Assembly: GCA_003153585.1 (NCBI GenBank)
Contig: PLZZ01000074.1
Span: forward strand, 15,429 to 21,031
Reading direction: 5' to 3'
Source: Acidobacteriota bacterium
Lineage (GTDB): Bacteria; Acidobacteriota; Terriglobia; Acidiferrales; UBA7541
Length of the DNA: 5,603 bases
Position numbers and translations under genes: made by a program. The notes beneath the pieces were generated by a model. That model did not search any database. It saw nothing but the letters and a program-made list of their open reading frames with translations, and was not told the DNA's origin. Shown here one piece after another: positions 1 to 5,603 of the stretch. Position 1 is the first letter of the stretch. The number at the start of each line of letters is the position of its first letter.

Positions 1-112
1 CAGCATTCCTGCTCTTCCGAAATTTTCTGCAAACGCTTACACTAGCCAGCCTGTTTACATCCGGTGAGATTTTTCGGTTGTCCGCAATACTCGACGCATC
101 GTCAGGAGACGT
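1..112. other. Upstream leader of purH, no gene assigned
   Basis: No coding region can be supported here. One plus-strand frame is open from base 2 and stops at the TGA at 65-67, giving about 21 codons ending in ...PVYIR. This could be the tail of an upstream gene but has no recognisable family signature. I looked for a sigma70-type promoter and found only weak partial matches, such as TACACT at 38-43 without a good -35 partner and TTTACA at 54-59 without a well-spaced -10. The purH ribosome binding site lies at the right end. Confidence 0.4.
104..108 (+). promoter_or_regulatory. Ribosome binding site of purH
   Basis: AGGAG stands 4 bases before the ATG at 113. It is a good Shine-Dalgarno match and supports that ATG as the purH start. 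The protein read from this ATG also begins directly at the family's conserved N-terminal strand (ALISVYDKTG). Confidence 0.75.
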
Positions 113-1693
113 ATGGCTATTGAACGGGCGCTAATCAGCGTCTATGACAAGACGGGAGTGGTTGAATTCGCGCGCGAGCTGGCAGCGCTCGGTATCGAAA
201 TCGTTTCAACCGGCGGGACGGCGCGGCTTCTGCGCGAGTCCGGCATCCCGGTGAGAGATGTTGCCGAGCTCACTGGCTGGCCGGAAATGCTGGGAGGGCG
301 CGTGAAGACGCTGCATCCCAAAGTGCACGGTGGGATTTTGTTCCAGCGCGCGAAAGCGGGAGATCGGAAGGAAGTTGCAGAGCACGGAATCGTTCCGATC
401 GATTTGGTGGTCGTAAACCTTTATCCGTTTTCGGCAACGGCGGCGAAGCCGGGGGTCACGGCGGGCGAGCTGATCGAGAACATCGATATCGGCGGGCCGG
501 CCATGGTGCGTTCTGCCGCCAAAAATTTTCAGAGCGTTGGGGTAGTGACCGACGCGGCAGACTACGCTGCGATTGCGGAGGAATTGCGCGGCAAACGGGA
601 GCTGAGCCTCTCGACGCGGCTGGAGCTGGCGCGCAAAGCTTATGCGCGCACGGCGCGGTACGACGGGGAAATCGCAACGGAACTCGAGCGGCTGGCGGCG
701 AATGGCGAAGTGACCATCGGCGCGCTGGAAAAGCTTCCGCAGCGGATCAACATTGCTCTCGAGCGGCGGCAAACGATGCGCTATGGAGAAAATCCTCACC
801 AGCAGGCGGCGCTGTACATTCCGGCTGGGCGTCCTGCAGCGGGACTCGCGGGCGCGAAACAACTTCAGGGCAAAGAGCTTTCCTACAACAATCTGGTCGA
901 TCTGGATGCCGCGTGGAATCTCGTCACCGAATTTCGCCAGCCCGGCGTGGCGATCGTAAAGCACAACAACCCTTGCGGCGCGGCCGAGCAGGAGGCTTTG
1001 ACCGATGCATACGTGAAAGCGCTGGCATGCGATCCGATCTCAGCGTTTGGCGGTGTACTGGCATTCAACCGCGCGCTTGACGCGGAGACGGCTGAGGAAG
1101 TCGCGAAATTATTCGTGGAATGCATCGTCGCGCCGGGATACGAAGCCGCGGCGATTCAGAAGTTGGCTTCGAAGAAAAATCTGCGCCTTCTTGAAATGCC
1201 GCGCGAAGCCGCCAAGGGCGAGTTCGAGGAAGTCGAGCTCAAACGTATCTCCGGGGGCGTGCTGGTGCAGGAAGCCGATCGCCACGAGCTAAACGAAAAA
1301 GAACTGAAAGTTGCCACGGACCGCGCACCGACGGCGGCGGAACTACGCGCCCTGCTCTTTGGATGGAAGGTTTGCAAACATGTGAAATCCAACGCCATTG
1401 TTTTCGCGCGCGAAGGCCAAACAGTGGGAGTGGGCGCGGGCCAAATGAGCCGGGTGGATTCCGTGAAGATCGCGGTGATCAAGGCCGCCACAGCGGGCCT
1501 TTCGCTTGCGGGGAGCGTGGTGGCGTCCGACGCCTTCTTTCCGTTCCCAGACGGAGTGGAAGAAGCGGGAAAGGCGGGAGCCACTGCCGTGATCCAGCCG
1601 GGAGGTTCGGTGCGCGACGCAGACGTGATTGCGGCGGCCAACAAATTGGGAATGGCTATGGTTTTTTCTGGCGTCCGGCACTTCCGGCACTAG
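113..1693 (+). CDS. purH: Bifunctional AICAR formyltransferase / IMP cyclohydrolase PurH
   Basis: This cytosolic enzyme does the last two steps of de novo purine synthesis: it formylates AICAR with 10-formyltetrahydrofolate to FAICAR, then closes the ring to IMP. The 526 residues match the usual full length of about 510-530. The N-terminal MGS-like cyclohydrolase domain (about 1-195) shows SVYDKTG (9-15), STGGT (32-36) and GGRVKTLHPKVHGG (61-74), including the conserved Lys65-Thr66. The transformylase domain (about 200-526) shows MRYGENPHQ (222-230), VKHNNPCG with the Lys283-His284 pair equivalent to the catalytic Lys-His of animal ATIC, SDAFFPFPDG, IQPGGSVRD and the family's typical ending GVRHFRH. 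The start is fixed by AGGAG 4 bases upstream and by the homologous N-terminus. No other pur gene is adjacent. The last 38 bp overlap the 3' end of a convergent gene, and no separate terminator is visible. The gene looks intact. Confidence 0.98.
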   Translation: MAIERALISVYDKTGVVEFARELAALGIEIVSTGGTARLLRESGIPVRDVAELTGWPEMLGGRVKTLHPKVHGGILFQRAKAGDRKEVAEHGIVPIDLVVVNLYPFSATAAKPGVTAGELIENIDIGGPAMVRSAAKNFQSVGVVTDAADYAAIAEELRGKRELSLSTRLELARKAYARTARYDGEIATELERLAANGEVTIGALEKLPQRINIALERRQTMRYGENPHQQAALYIPAGRPAAGLAGAKQLQGKELSYNNLVDLDAAWNLVTEFRQPGVAIVKHNNPCGAAEQEALTDAYVKALACDPISAFGGVLAFNRALDAETAEEVAKLFVECIVAPGYEAAAIQKLASKKNLRLLEMPREAAKGEFEEVELKRISGGVLVQEADRHELNEKELKVATDRAPTAAELRALLFGWKVCKHVKSNAIVFAREGQTVGVGAGQMSRVDSVKIAVIKAATAGLSLAGSVVASDAFFPFPDGVEEAGKAGATAVIQPGGSVRDADVIAAANKLGMAMVFSGVRHFRH

Positions 1694-2309
1694 GTTTTTC
1701 CGGCGCGGGTATCTGCCGGTGATATGTGATTTCGATAATTTGCGGCTCGCCGTTGTCTGGGATTAGTTCGGAGCGCGCTATATAGGTGTCGGTATCGACG
1801 CGCGTGAATATCGAGCGCTTGGGCATGGCGTTCAGCGGATTTTCGAAGTCAAATGTGGTGGAATCGGATTTCGAGAGATTCAAAACGGTGGCATCTGATT
1901 TTTCCCAGGGCAAGAGCTGCGGCGTGAAGTGCCGGAAGTAGAGATCGACTCCGTCAGATTTTTCCACGAGTGAAAATAATTCGATCACCAGGATTTTATC
2001 GCGCTCGACCAGCCGAAAGACTCCCAGCATCTCACCCGCTTTCGGTCCCAGCCAGGCCTGTTCCGCCACTCGAGGACCCCACTCGCCGCGCCAGCGCCCT
2101 TCGAGCCAGGCGAAATTATCGAGCACGGATTTACTGGCGGCGGTCGCCGATGAGCTGGAGGTCTGAGCGGGCGCTGGAGGCTGGGTTTGATAGGATTGCG
2201 CGGCGCTTACCGAACCGCGTTGCGCCCGCACGGCTTTCGGCAATCCAAAGCATATCGGTAATACGCCAAAGACAAACACCAGCGCGATGGCTGTTCCGGT
2301 GCGCGCCAT
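1656..2309 (-). CDS. Secreted DUF6265-like hypothetical protein
   Basis: This 217-residue protein is of unknown function. It starts with a classic Sec signal peptide: MAR, a hydrophobic core at about 7-23, and a probable cleavage after VRA (27-29). A flexible Gln/Pro/Ala/Ser tract follows to about residue 60. The folded part (about 63-198) opens with LDNFAWLEGRWRGEWG and continues with EQAWLGPKAGEMLGVFRL, ELFSLVEKSDGVDLYFRHF and FENPLNAMPKRSIFTR. These resemble DUF6265, a small beta-rich domain of the kind often compared with lipocalin-like folds; this assignment is from memory of the family pattern. The C-terminal tail is Lys/Pro-rich and is partly encoded within the antisense of the purH 3' end. 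AGGAGG 6 bases before the ATG strongly supports the start. I see no cysteine lipobox at the cleavage site, so it is probably soluble in the periplasm or outside the cell. It is divergent from the TPR gene, and no clear promoter for it was found. Confidence 0.85.
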   Translation of the reverse strand: MARTGTAIALVFVFGVLPICFGLPKAVRAQRGSVSAAQSYQTQPPAPAQTSSSSATAASKSVLDNFAWLEGRWRGEWGPRVAEQAWLGPKAGEMLGVFRLVERDKILVIELFSLVEKSDGVDLYFRHFTPQLLPWEKSDATVLNLSKSDSTTFDFENPLNAMPKRSIFTRVDTDTYIARSELIPDNGEPQIIEITYHRQIPAPEKPSAGSAGRQKKP

Positions 2310-2315
2310 TAACGA

Positions 2316-2321
2316 CCTCCT
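2316..2321 (-). promoter_or_regulatory. Ribosome binding site of the DUF6265-like gene
   Basis: On the minus strand AGGAGG lies 6 bases before the ATG whose complement is at 2307-2309. It is a full consensus Shine-Dalgarno and the strongest in the window. It makes this minus-strand frame a real gene rather than a shadow. Confidence 0.85.
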
Positions 2322-2391
2322 CGCGGATTTCTATCGCTAGTATTAGGCATCCTGGCCACCTTGCTTAGGCTTTTTCGCTGCATCTGGCTGA

Positions 2392-2406
2392 ACCGGGTAT
2401 CCCGGT
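2392..2406. repeat. Inverted repeat ACCGGG-TAT-CCCGGT in divergent spacer
   Basis: Two perfect 6-bp arms (2392-2397 and 2401-2406) are separated by TAT. The repeat sits in the spacer between the divergent DUF6265-like and TPR genes, centred about 97 bp upstream of the predicted TPR transcript start. With only a 3-base loop and no T-run it is not a terminator. A dimeric regulator's operator is possible but unproven. Confidence 0.4.
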
Positions 2407-2430
2407 GCGGATTCCATGCGTCTAACTATG

Positions 2431-2438
2431 TGACGTCA
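2431..2438. repeat. Palindrome TGACGTCA upstream of TPR promoter
   Basis: This is a perfect 8-bp palindrome centred about 62 bp upstream of the predicted transcript start and 22 bp before the -35 box. That is a typical place for an activator site. An 8-bp palindrome also turns up by chance, so a regulatory role is only a suggestion. Confidence 0.3.
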
Positions 2439-2460
2439 GGGAACGCCGGCGGGGAATACT

Positions 2461-2489
2461 TTGACCACCTCGCGCCCCTATACGATAAT
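2461..2489 (+). promoter_or_regulatory. Sigma70-type promoter for the TPR-ispE-prs unit
   Basis: The -35 box TTGACC (2461-2466) and -10 box GATAAT (2484-2489) each match 5 of 6 consensus bases, with the optimal 17-bp spacer. The expected transcript start is about 2496-2497. The leader would then be only about 12-13 bases before the ATG at 2509. The promoter sits in the divergent spacer and points towards the TPR gene. The next two genes follow with 9-bp gaps, so it probably drives all three. It would be near consensus in any bacterium using the standard housekeeping sigma factor. Confidence 0.75.
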
Positions 2490-2508
2490 GGAGTTTACTG
2501 GTCAACGC

Positions 2509-4632
2509 ATGAAAACAATTGCAAGCTTTGCTGTCTTCGCGTGTATTGCAGGCATTCCCGTAGCGCAGGCCCAAGACGCCACGCCGGCCCAGCCCGCTGC
2601 TTCGACGCAATCTTCTGCGCCTGCAGCGCAATCTCCAGCAAGCAATGCCTCGCACGATGATTCTTATTACTATTTTACGCTCGGGCACATGCAAGAACAG
2701 CAGTACGAAGCAAGCGGGCGCGCCGAGCTAGCCGCGCAGTCCATCGATTCCTACAAGAAAGCGCTGGCCCTGGCGCCGGATTCTACCGTGATCATGGAGC
2801 GCCTGGCGGAAATTTACGCCAAGTCGCAGCATTCCCGTGAAGCATTGGCTGAGGCGCAGGAAGTTCTGAAACTCGATCCCAACGATGTGAATGCGCACCG
2901 GCTGCTCGCGCGCGTTTACGTCCGCGCGTTGGGCGATATGAACGCGGGCGACGCGCAGAAGGAAACTCTCGACAAGGCCGTCGATCAATTCCAGGCCATT
3001 CTGAAAGTTCAGCCGGACGATACCTACTCCTCGCTGTGGCTCGCGCGGCTCTACCGCTTCGAAAACAAGCACGACGAGGCGGAAAAGGTTCTGCGCGCAA
3101 CCGTGGACCGGGATCCGGGCAATGGAGCAGCGCTCGAGCAACTGAGCCAGCTTCTGGTTGATGAAGGGCGCTCCCAGGAAGCCGTAACGCTGTTGACCCA
3201 GGCGGCCGGGGAATCGGCTTCGCCGGACATCTACGATTTGCTGGGCGACGCGTATGCGCAGTCGAAAGAATACGCGAAATCCGAAGCGGCCTACCGCAAG
3301 GCCGTGGAGCAAGACCCGGATGACCCGGCGCACGTTCACGGTCTGGCGCAAGCATTGATGTCGCAGGACAAATATGCCGAAGCGCTGGAGCAATATAAAC
3401 GTCTCTCGGAGCTGGAACCCAGCACCTCGGAAAATTTTCTGCGTATGTCGCAGCTTTACCGCCGCTTGGGAAAATATGACGAAGCCGAGTCGGCTTTGCT
3501 GCGCTCCAAGCAACTTTCTCCCGGCAACCTGGAAGTTCTTTACAACGAGGCGCTGCTCTACGAAGAACAAGGCCGCTACGACGATGCCGCGAAAATTCTG
3601 AACGACGCGATCACCGGCGTCAAGAATCAAACGGCGGGAACGGGAACCCCGGCAGGGGCCGCAGGCGAAGGCAGCAACGTGAGCGCGCTGGCGGTTCTGT
3701 ACGAGCAACTCGGCCATGCGTATTTAGAAGCGGAAAATTATCCTGGTGCGATCCGCACTTTCGAAGAAATGGGCAAGCTCGGACCTGAAGTGCAGAAGCG
3801 CGCGGAGATGCTGCTGATCGACGCCTATCGTCAGAGCCGCGATCTCGATCGCGCGATTGCCGAAACGAAGAAAGGGTTGGAGGCCTCGCCGAAGGATCAA
3901 GGGTTGATCGTGACGCTAGCGATGCTTTACGGCGAAAAGTCGGACACGGACGCGGCTACGAAACTATTAAACGGCCTGCTGCAGGGCAACGACGGCGATC
4001 AGGGAATTTATGTGGATATCGCGCAGGTGCAGGAGCGCGGCCGAAAATATTCCGACGCGGAGCAGTCTGCGCAAAAGGCCGAGCAAATGGCTCGCGACGA
4101 TGGCGACAAAGAGACCACTTGGTTCATGCTCGGCGCCATCTACGAGCGCGAGAAAAAATTCGATCTAGCGGAGGAGCAATTCCGCAAGGCGCTAGGCGTA
4201 AACCCGAACAATGCCGCGGTGCTGAATTATTACGGTTACATGCTGGCCGACCGCGGGGTGCGGCTGGAAGAAGCGACTGCCATGATTCAGAAGGCTGTGA
4301 CGCTGGATCCCAACAACGGCGCATACCTGGATAGTCTCGGCTGGGTCTATTACAAGCAGAACAAGCTGGCGGAGGCGGAAGAAAATCTGCGCAAAGCCGC
4401 GGACCGTCAAAGTCACGATCCCACGATCCTGGGCCACCTGGGCGACGTGTACATGAAACTGGGGCAAACCAATCGCGCCGTCAGTTGCTGGGAGCGCGCG
4501 CTTGCGGAATGGCAAAAAGCCATCCCCGCGGACTACGAAGCTGACAAAGTAAACGATCTCGACTCGCAGCTGAAAAACCTGAAGCGCCACACGGCGCAGA
4601 AATCCAATCCGGAAACGGCTAAACCGCAGTAA
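2509..4632 (+). CDS. Secreted multi-TPR protein upstream of ispE
   Basis: This 707-residue protein is almost entirely tetratricopeptide repeats, helical pairs that scaffold protein contacts. It starts with a Sec signal peptide (MKTIASF..., hydrophobic 4-18, probable cleavage after AQA at 19-21). An Ala/Pro/Ser/Gln-rich linker runs to about 50, followed by about 17 TPR-like units, many ending in DPN or DPD turns (for example LKLDPND, VEQDPDDP, VTLDPNN). A Gly/Thr/Ala linker at about 375-390 splits the array. The C-terminal units (LNYYGYMLADRG, LDSLGWVYYKQNKLAEAEENLRKA, GHLGDVYMKLGQ) resemble those of the TPR protein encoded near ispE in Pseudomonas and relatives. The frame is open back to a TTG at 2461, but that TTG is the -35 box and the 16 extra residues would bury the signal peptide, so ATG 2509 is chosen. 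It lacks a clear Shine-Dalgarno. An envelope or periplasmic scaffold role is inference; no enzymatic motif is seen. Confidence 0.88.
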   Translation: MKTIASFAVFACIAGIPVAQAQDATPAQPAASTQSSAPAAQSPASNASHDDSYYYFTLGHMQEQQYEASGRAELAAQSIDSYKKALALAPDSTVIMERLAEIYAKSQHSREALAEAQEVLKLDPNDVNAHRLLARVYVRALGDMNAGDAQKETLDKAVDQFQAILKVQPDDTYSSLWLARLYRFENKHDEAEKVLRATVDRDPGNGAALEQLSQLLVDEGRSQEAVTLLTQAAGESASPDIYDLLGDAYAQSKEYAKSEAAYRKAVEQDPDDPAHVHGLAQALMSQDKYAEALEQYKRLSELEPSTSENFLRMSQLYRRLGKYDEAESALLRSKQLSPGNLEVLYNEALLYEEQGRYDDAAKILNDAITGVKNQTAGTGTPAGAAGEGSNVSALAVLYEQLGHAYLEAENYPGAIRTFEEMGKLGPEVQKRAEMLLIDAYRQSRDLDRAIAETKKGLEASPKDQGLIVTLAMLYGEKSDTDAATKLLNGLLQGNDGDQGIYVDIAQVQERGRKYSDAEQSAQKAEQMARDDGDKETTWFMLGAIYEREKKFDLAEEQFRKALGVNPNNAAVLNYYGYMLADRGVRLEEATAMIQKAVTLDPNNGAYLDSLGWVYYKQNKLAEAEENLRKAADRQSHDPTILGHLGDVYMKLGQTNRAVSCWERALAEWQKAIPADYEADKVNDLDSQLKNLKRHTAQKSNPETAKPQ

Positions 4633-4641
4633 GCTCCCCGC

Positions 4642-5559
4642 ATGGCTCGTGCGACAAATAAGAAACGATCGGTGCGCCTTCGTGCGTTTGCGAAAATCAA
4701 CCTGTGCCTGCACGTTGTGGGAAGGCGTCCGGACGCCTATCACGAGCTGCGCACGATTTTTCAGGCCATCTCGCTGCACGATACTCTCGAGCTTTCCATA
4801 ACGCCCGGTACGTCAGCTATCGAGTTAAGGTTGTCGTCGAACGATAAAACGTTGCTGGGTCCGGACAATCTTGTGTTGCGCGCGATCGATGTCATTAGCC
4901 GCGAAATCGGGTTTCAAGGCAGCGTCTCTGCCCATCTAGAGAAGAGAATTCCGGTAGCGCGCGGGCTGGGCGGCGGGTCGAGCGACGCAGCGGCGGCGTT
5001 AATCGGACTGTTGCGGCTTACCAAGAAAAAGATTCCGCTGGAGCGCCTGATGGAAATTGCCGCCGGGCTTGGCGCGGACGTGCCGTTCTTTCTTTTTGGC
5101 GGGCGTGCTCTGGCGGTCAATCGCGGCGATGAAATATATCCCCTTCCAAACGGCCCGAAGCAGACGATCCTGGTTGTGTCTCCGCGCGACATTGCGGTGA
5201 GCACCAAGGACGCCTATGAATGGATTTCTGCGGAATTGACAAAGCGTGCGAAACCCCCTAAAATTTGGGGGTTCTGCGCTCTGTGCTGGAGCAGGCAGGG
5301 GGCGGGCATCTCGAATGATTTCGAGAGGCCAGTCTTCAGCCGTTATCCGCGACTCGGTGAAATCCGGGACGCGTTGCTCGAGCGAGGAGCCGCAGATGCC
5401 GCGCTGGCGGGTAGCGGGTCGGCGGTGTTCGGAGTCTTCCGAAACCCAGCGCAGGCGCGCCGAGCCGCTCGTGCATTCCCGGAAGATTCGGTTTTCGTCG
5501 TCGAAACTCTATCCAGGGAAGACTATGGCCGTTCACTGGGGTGGCGTGTGAACGGTTGA
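4642..5559 (+). CDS. ispE: 4-diphosphocytidyl-2-C-methyl-D-erythritol kinase IspE
   Basis: This cytosolic GHMP-superfamily kinase uses ATP to phosphorylate CDP-methylerythritol at the 2-position, the fourth enzyme of the MEP pathway to isopentenyl diphosphate. The 305 residues are slightly longer than the usual 280-290, partly from a basic N-terminal extension (MARATNKKRS). The sequence shows AKINL (17-21, substrate-binding Lys18 and Asn20), the glycine-rich ATP loop PVARGLGGGSSDAAA (104-118), GADVPFFLFGG with probable catalytic Asp146, the NDFE segment (225-228) and the C-terminal glycine motif AGSGSAVFG (256-264). All key residues are present. The ATG lies 9 bp after the TPR stop with no convincing Shine-Dalgarno, which suggests translational coupling; a GTG at 4672 just before the conserved domain is a less likely alternative start. 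The gene is followed after 9 bp by probable prs, a common ispE neighbour. The coding sequence contains a GC-rich palindrome at 5252-5273. Confidence 0.97.
   Translation: MARATNKKRSVRLRAFAKINLCLHVVGRRPDAYHELRTIFQAISLHDTLELSITPGTSAIELRLSSNDKTLLGPDNLVLRAIDVISREIGFQGSVSAHLEKRIPVARGLGGGSSDAAAALIGLLRLTKKKIPLERLMEIAAGLGADVPFFLFGGRALAVNRGDEIYPLPNGPKQTILVVSPRDIAVSTKDAYEWISAELTKRAKPPKIWGFCALCWSRQGAGISNDFERPVFSRYPRLGEIRDALLERGAADAALAGSGSAVFGVFRNPAQARRAARAFPEDSVFVVETLSREDYGRSLGWRVNG
5252..5273. repeat. Hairpin-forming palindrome inside ispE
   Basis: The 7-bp arms AACCCCC (5252-5258) and GGGGGTT (5267-5273) flank the AT-rich loop TAAAATTT. It encodes the KPPKIWGF part of IspE. No T-run follows, so it is not a standard intrinsic terminator. 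Its sharp C-run/G-run composition differs from the surrounding codons. It could be a fragment of a dispersed palindromic repeat captured in frame, or chance. Confidence 0.5.
5309..5326. repeat. Second small inverted repeat inside ispE
   Basis: The arms TCTCGAA (5309-5315) and TTCGAGA (5320-5326) are perfect, with a TGAT loop. The stretch encodes the conserved SNDFE segment of IspE, so amino acid constraint may account for most of it. No T-run follows. Confidence 0.35.
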
Positions 5560-5563
5560 GGGG
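5558..5563 (+). promoter_or_regulatory. Ribosome binding site of prs
   Basis: GAGGGG begins inside the ispE stop codon region and lies 5 bases before the TTG at 5569. This placement supports the rare TTG start, since no ATG or GTG is available in that frame nearby, and suggests coupling of prs translation to ispE. Confidence 0.65.
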
Positions 5564-5568
5564 AAATC

Positions 5569-5603
5569 TTGGCTGACGACAAATTCAAGATTTTTTGCGG
5601 CAC
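5569..5603 (+). CDS. prs: Probable ribose-phosphate pyrophosphokinase Prs, N-terminus only
   Basis: Only the first 11 codons are in the window, reading (M)ADDKFKIFCG from a TTG start, followed by a partial codon consistent with Thr. A short polar N-terminus followed by a KIF-x-G-T strand is how many bacterial PRPP synthetases begin. The enzyme makes PRPP from ribose 5-phosphate and ATP. The assignment leans on the widespread ispE-prs gene order as well as these few residues. The gene is 9 bp downstream of ispE with a good ribosome binding site, so the two are probably co-transcribed. It is truncated by the window edge, not by mutation. Confidence 0.7.
   Translation, partial: MADDKFKIFCG

Noticed and set aside
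2..67. C-terminal end of an upstream gene (reading ...PVYIR then TGA)
   Set aside because: About 21 open codons at the window edge are expected by chance, and no family could be recognised.
206..964. Minus-strand open frame of 252 codons opposite purH
   Set aside because: It lies wholly within a highly conserved purH coding region, and its Arg-rich composition without motifs marks it as a shadow.
2331..2360. Promoter for the minus-strand DUF6265-like gene (AATACT-like -10)
   Set aside because: The best -10 candidate matches only 4 of 6 bases and has no -35 box at a suitable distance.
1970..2368. Plus-strand open frame of 132 codons opposite the DUF6265-like gene
   Set aside because: Its composition is Arg/Ala/Pro/Ser-rich without motifs, whereas the opposite strand has a signal peptide, a recognisable domain and a consensus ribosome binding site.
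2361..2660. Plus-strand open frame of 99 codons across the promoter and the TPR signal peptide
   Set aside because: It overlaps the TPR gene start in another frame, is Cys/Arg-rich, and would be transcribed only from upstream of the predicted promoter.
2728..3717. Long minus-strand open frame of 329 codons opposite the TPR gene
   Set aside because: It is antisense to a clearly real TPR array, has no recognisable domain, is rich in Arg/Val/Phe/Gln as expected from the complement of GC-rich codons, and has no supporting neighbours.
4192..4779. Minus-strand open frame spanning the TPR-ispE junction
   Set aside because: It is antisense to both the C-terminal TPR units and the ispE N-terminus, which are conserved, and shows no family signature.
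5252..5273. Intrinsic terminator inside ispE
   Set aside because: The stem is GC-rich, but no T-run follows it (CTGCGCTC comes next), and it lies within an intact reading frame.

Overview
The window is an ordinary stretch of a bacterial chromosome with a moderately GC-rich, tightly packed gene layout. It holds three complete plus-strand genes, one complete minus-strand gene, and the first codons of a fifth gene at the right edge. The protein style suggests an acidobacterial-type genome: PurH and IspE of this flavour, Ala/Pro/Ser/Gln-rich tracts after signal peptides, and a secreted DUF6265-like protein. The gene order TPR protein - ispE - prs is also familiar from Proteobacteria. The taxonomic guess is inference from memory, not from a search.

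Layout. Positions 1-112 are an upstream leader with no gene I can assign. purH (113-1693, +) encodes the bifunctional enzyme for the last two steps of IMP synthesis. A small secreted protein (1656-2309, -) is convergent with purH, and their 3' ends overlap by 38 bp. The divergent spacer 2310-2508 carries a near-consensus sigma70-type promoter (-35 TTGACC, 17-bp spacer, -10 GATAAT) firing rightwards, plus two perfect inverted repeats upstream of it. A signal-peptide-bearing protein of about 17 TPR repeats follows (2509-4632, +). After a 9-bp gap comes ispE (4642-5559, +), the MEP-pathway kinase, and after another 9-bp gap the TTG start of a probable prs gene (5569 onward, +), cut off by the window.

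How the genes work together. The TPR gene, ispE and prs are co-directional with 9-bp gaps and are probably one transcript driven from the 2461-2489 promoter. IspE feeds isoprenoid precursor synthesis, which supplies quinones and the undecaprenyl carrier for the envelope. Prs would make PRPP, the starting substrate of the purine pathway that PurH completes. The secreted TPR protein is probably an envelope or periplasmic scaffold, but its partner is not visible.

I found no mobile element, CRISPR array, tRNA, rRNA or new defence-type system. The points worth a second look are the promoter that lies inside the longest reading of the TPR gene (which corrects its start), the paired palindromes in the divergent spacer, the overlapping convergent 3' ends, and a hairpin-forming palindrome inside ispE.
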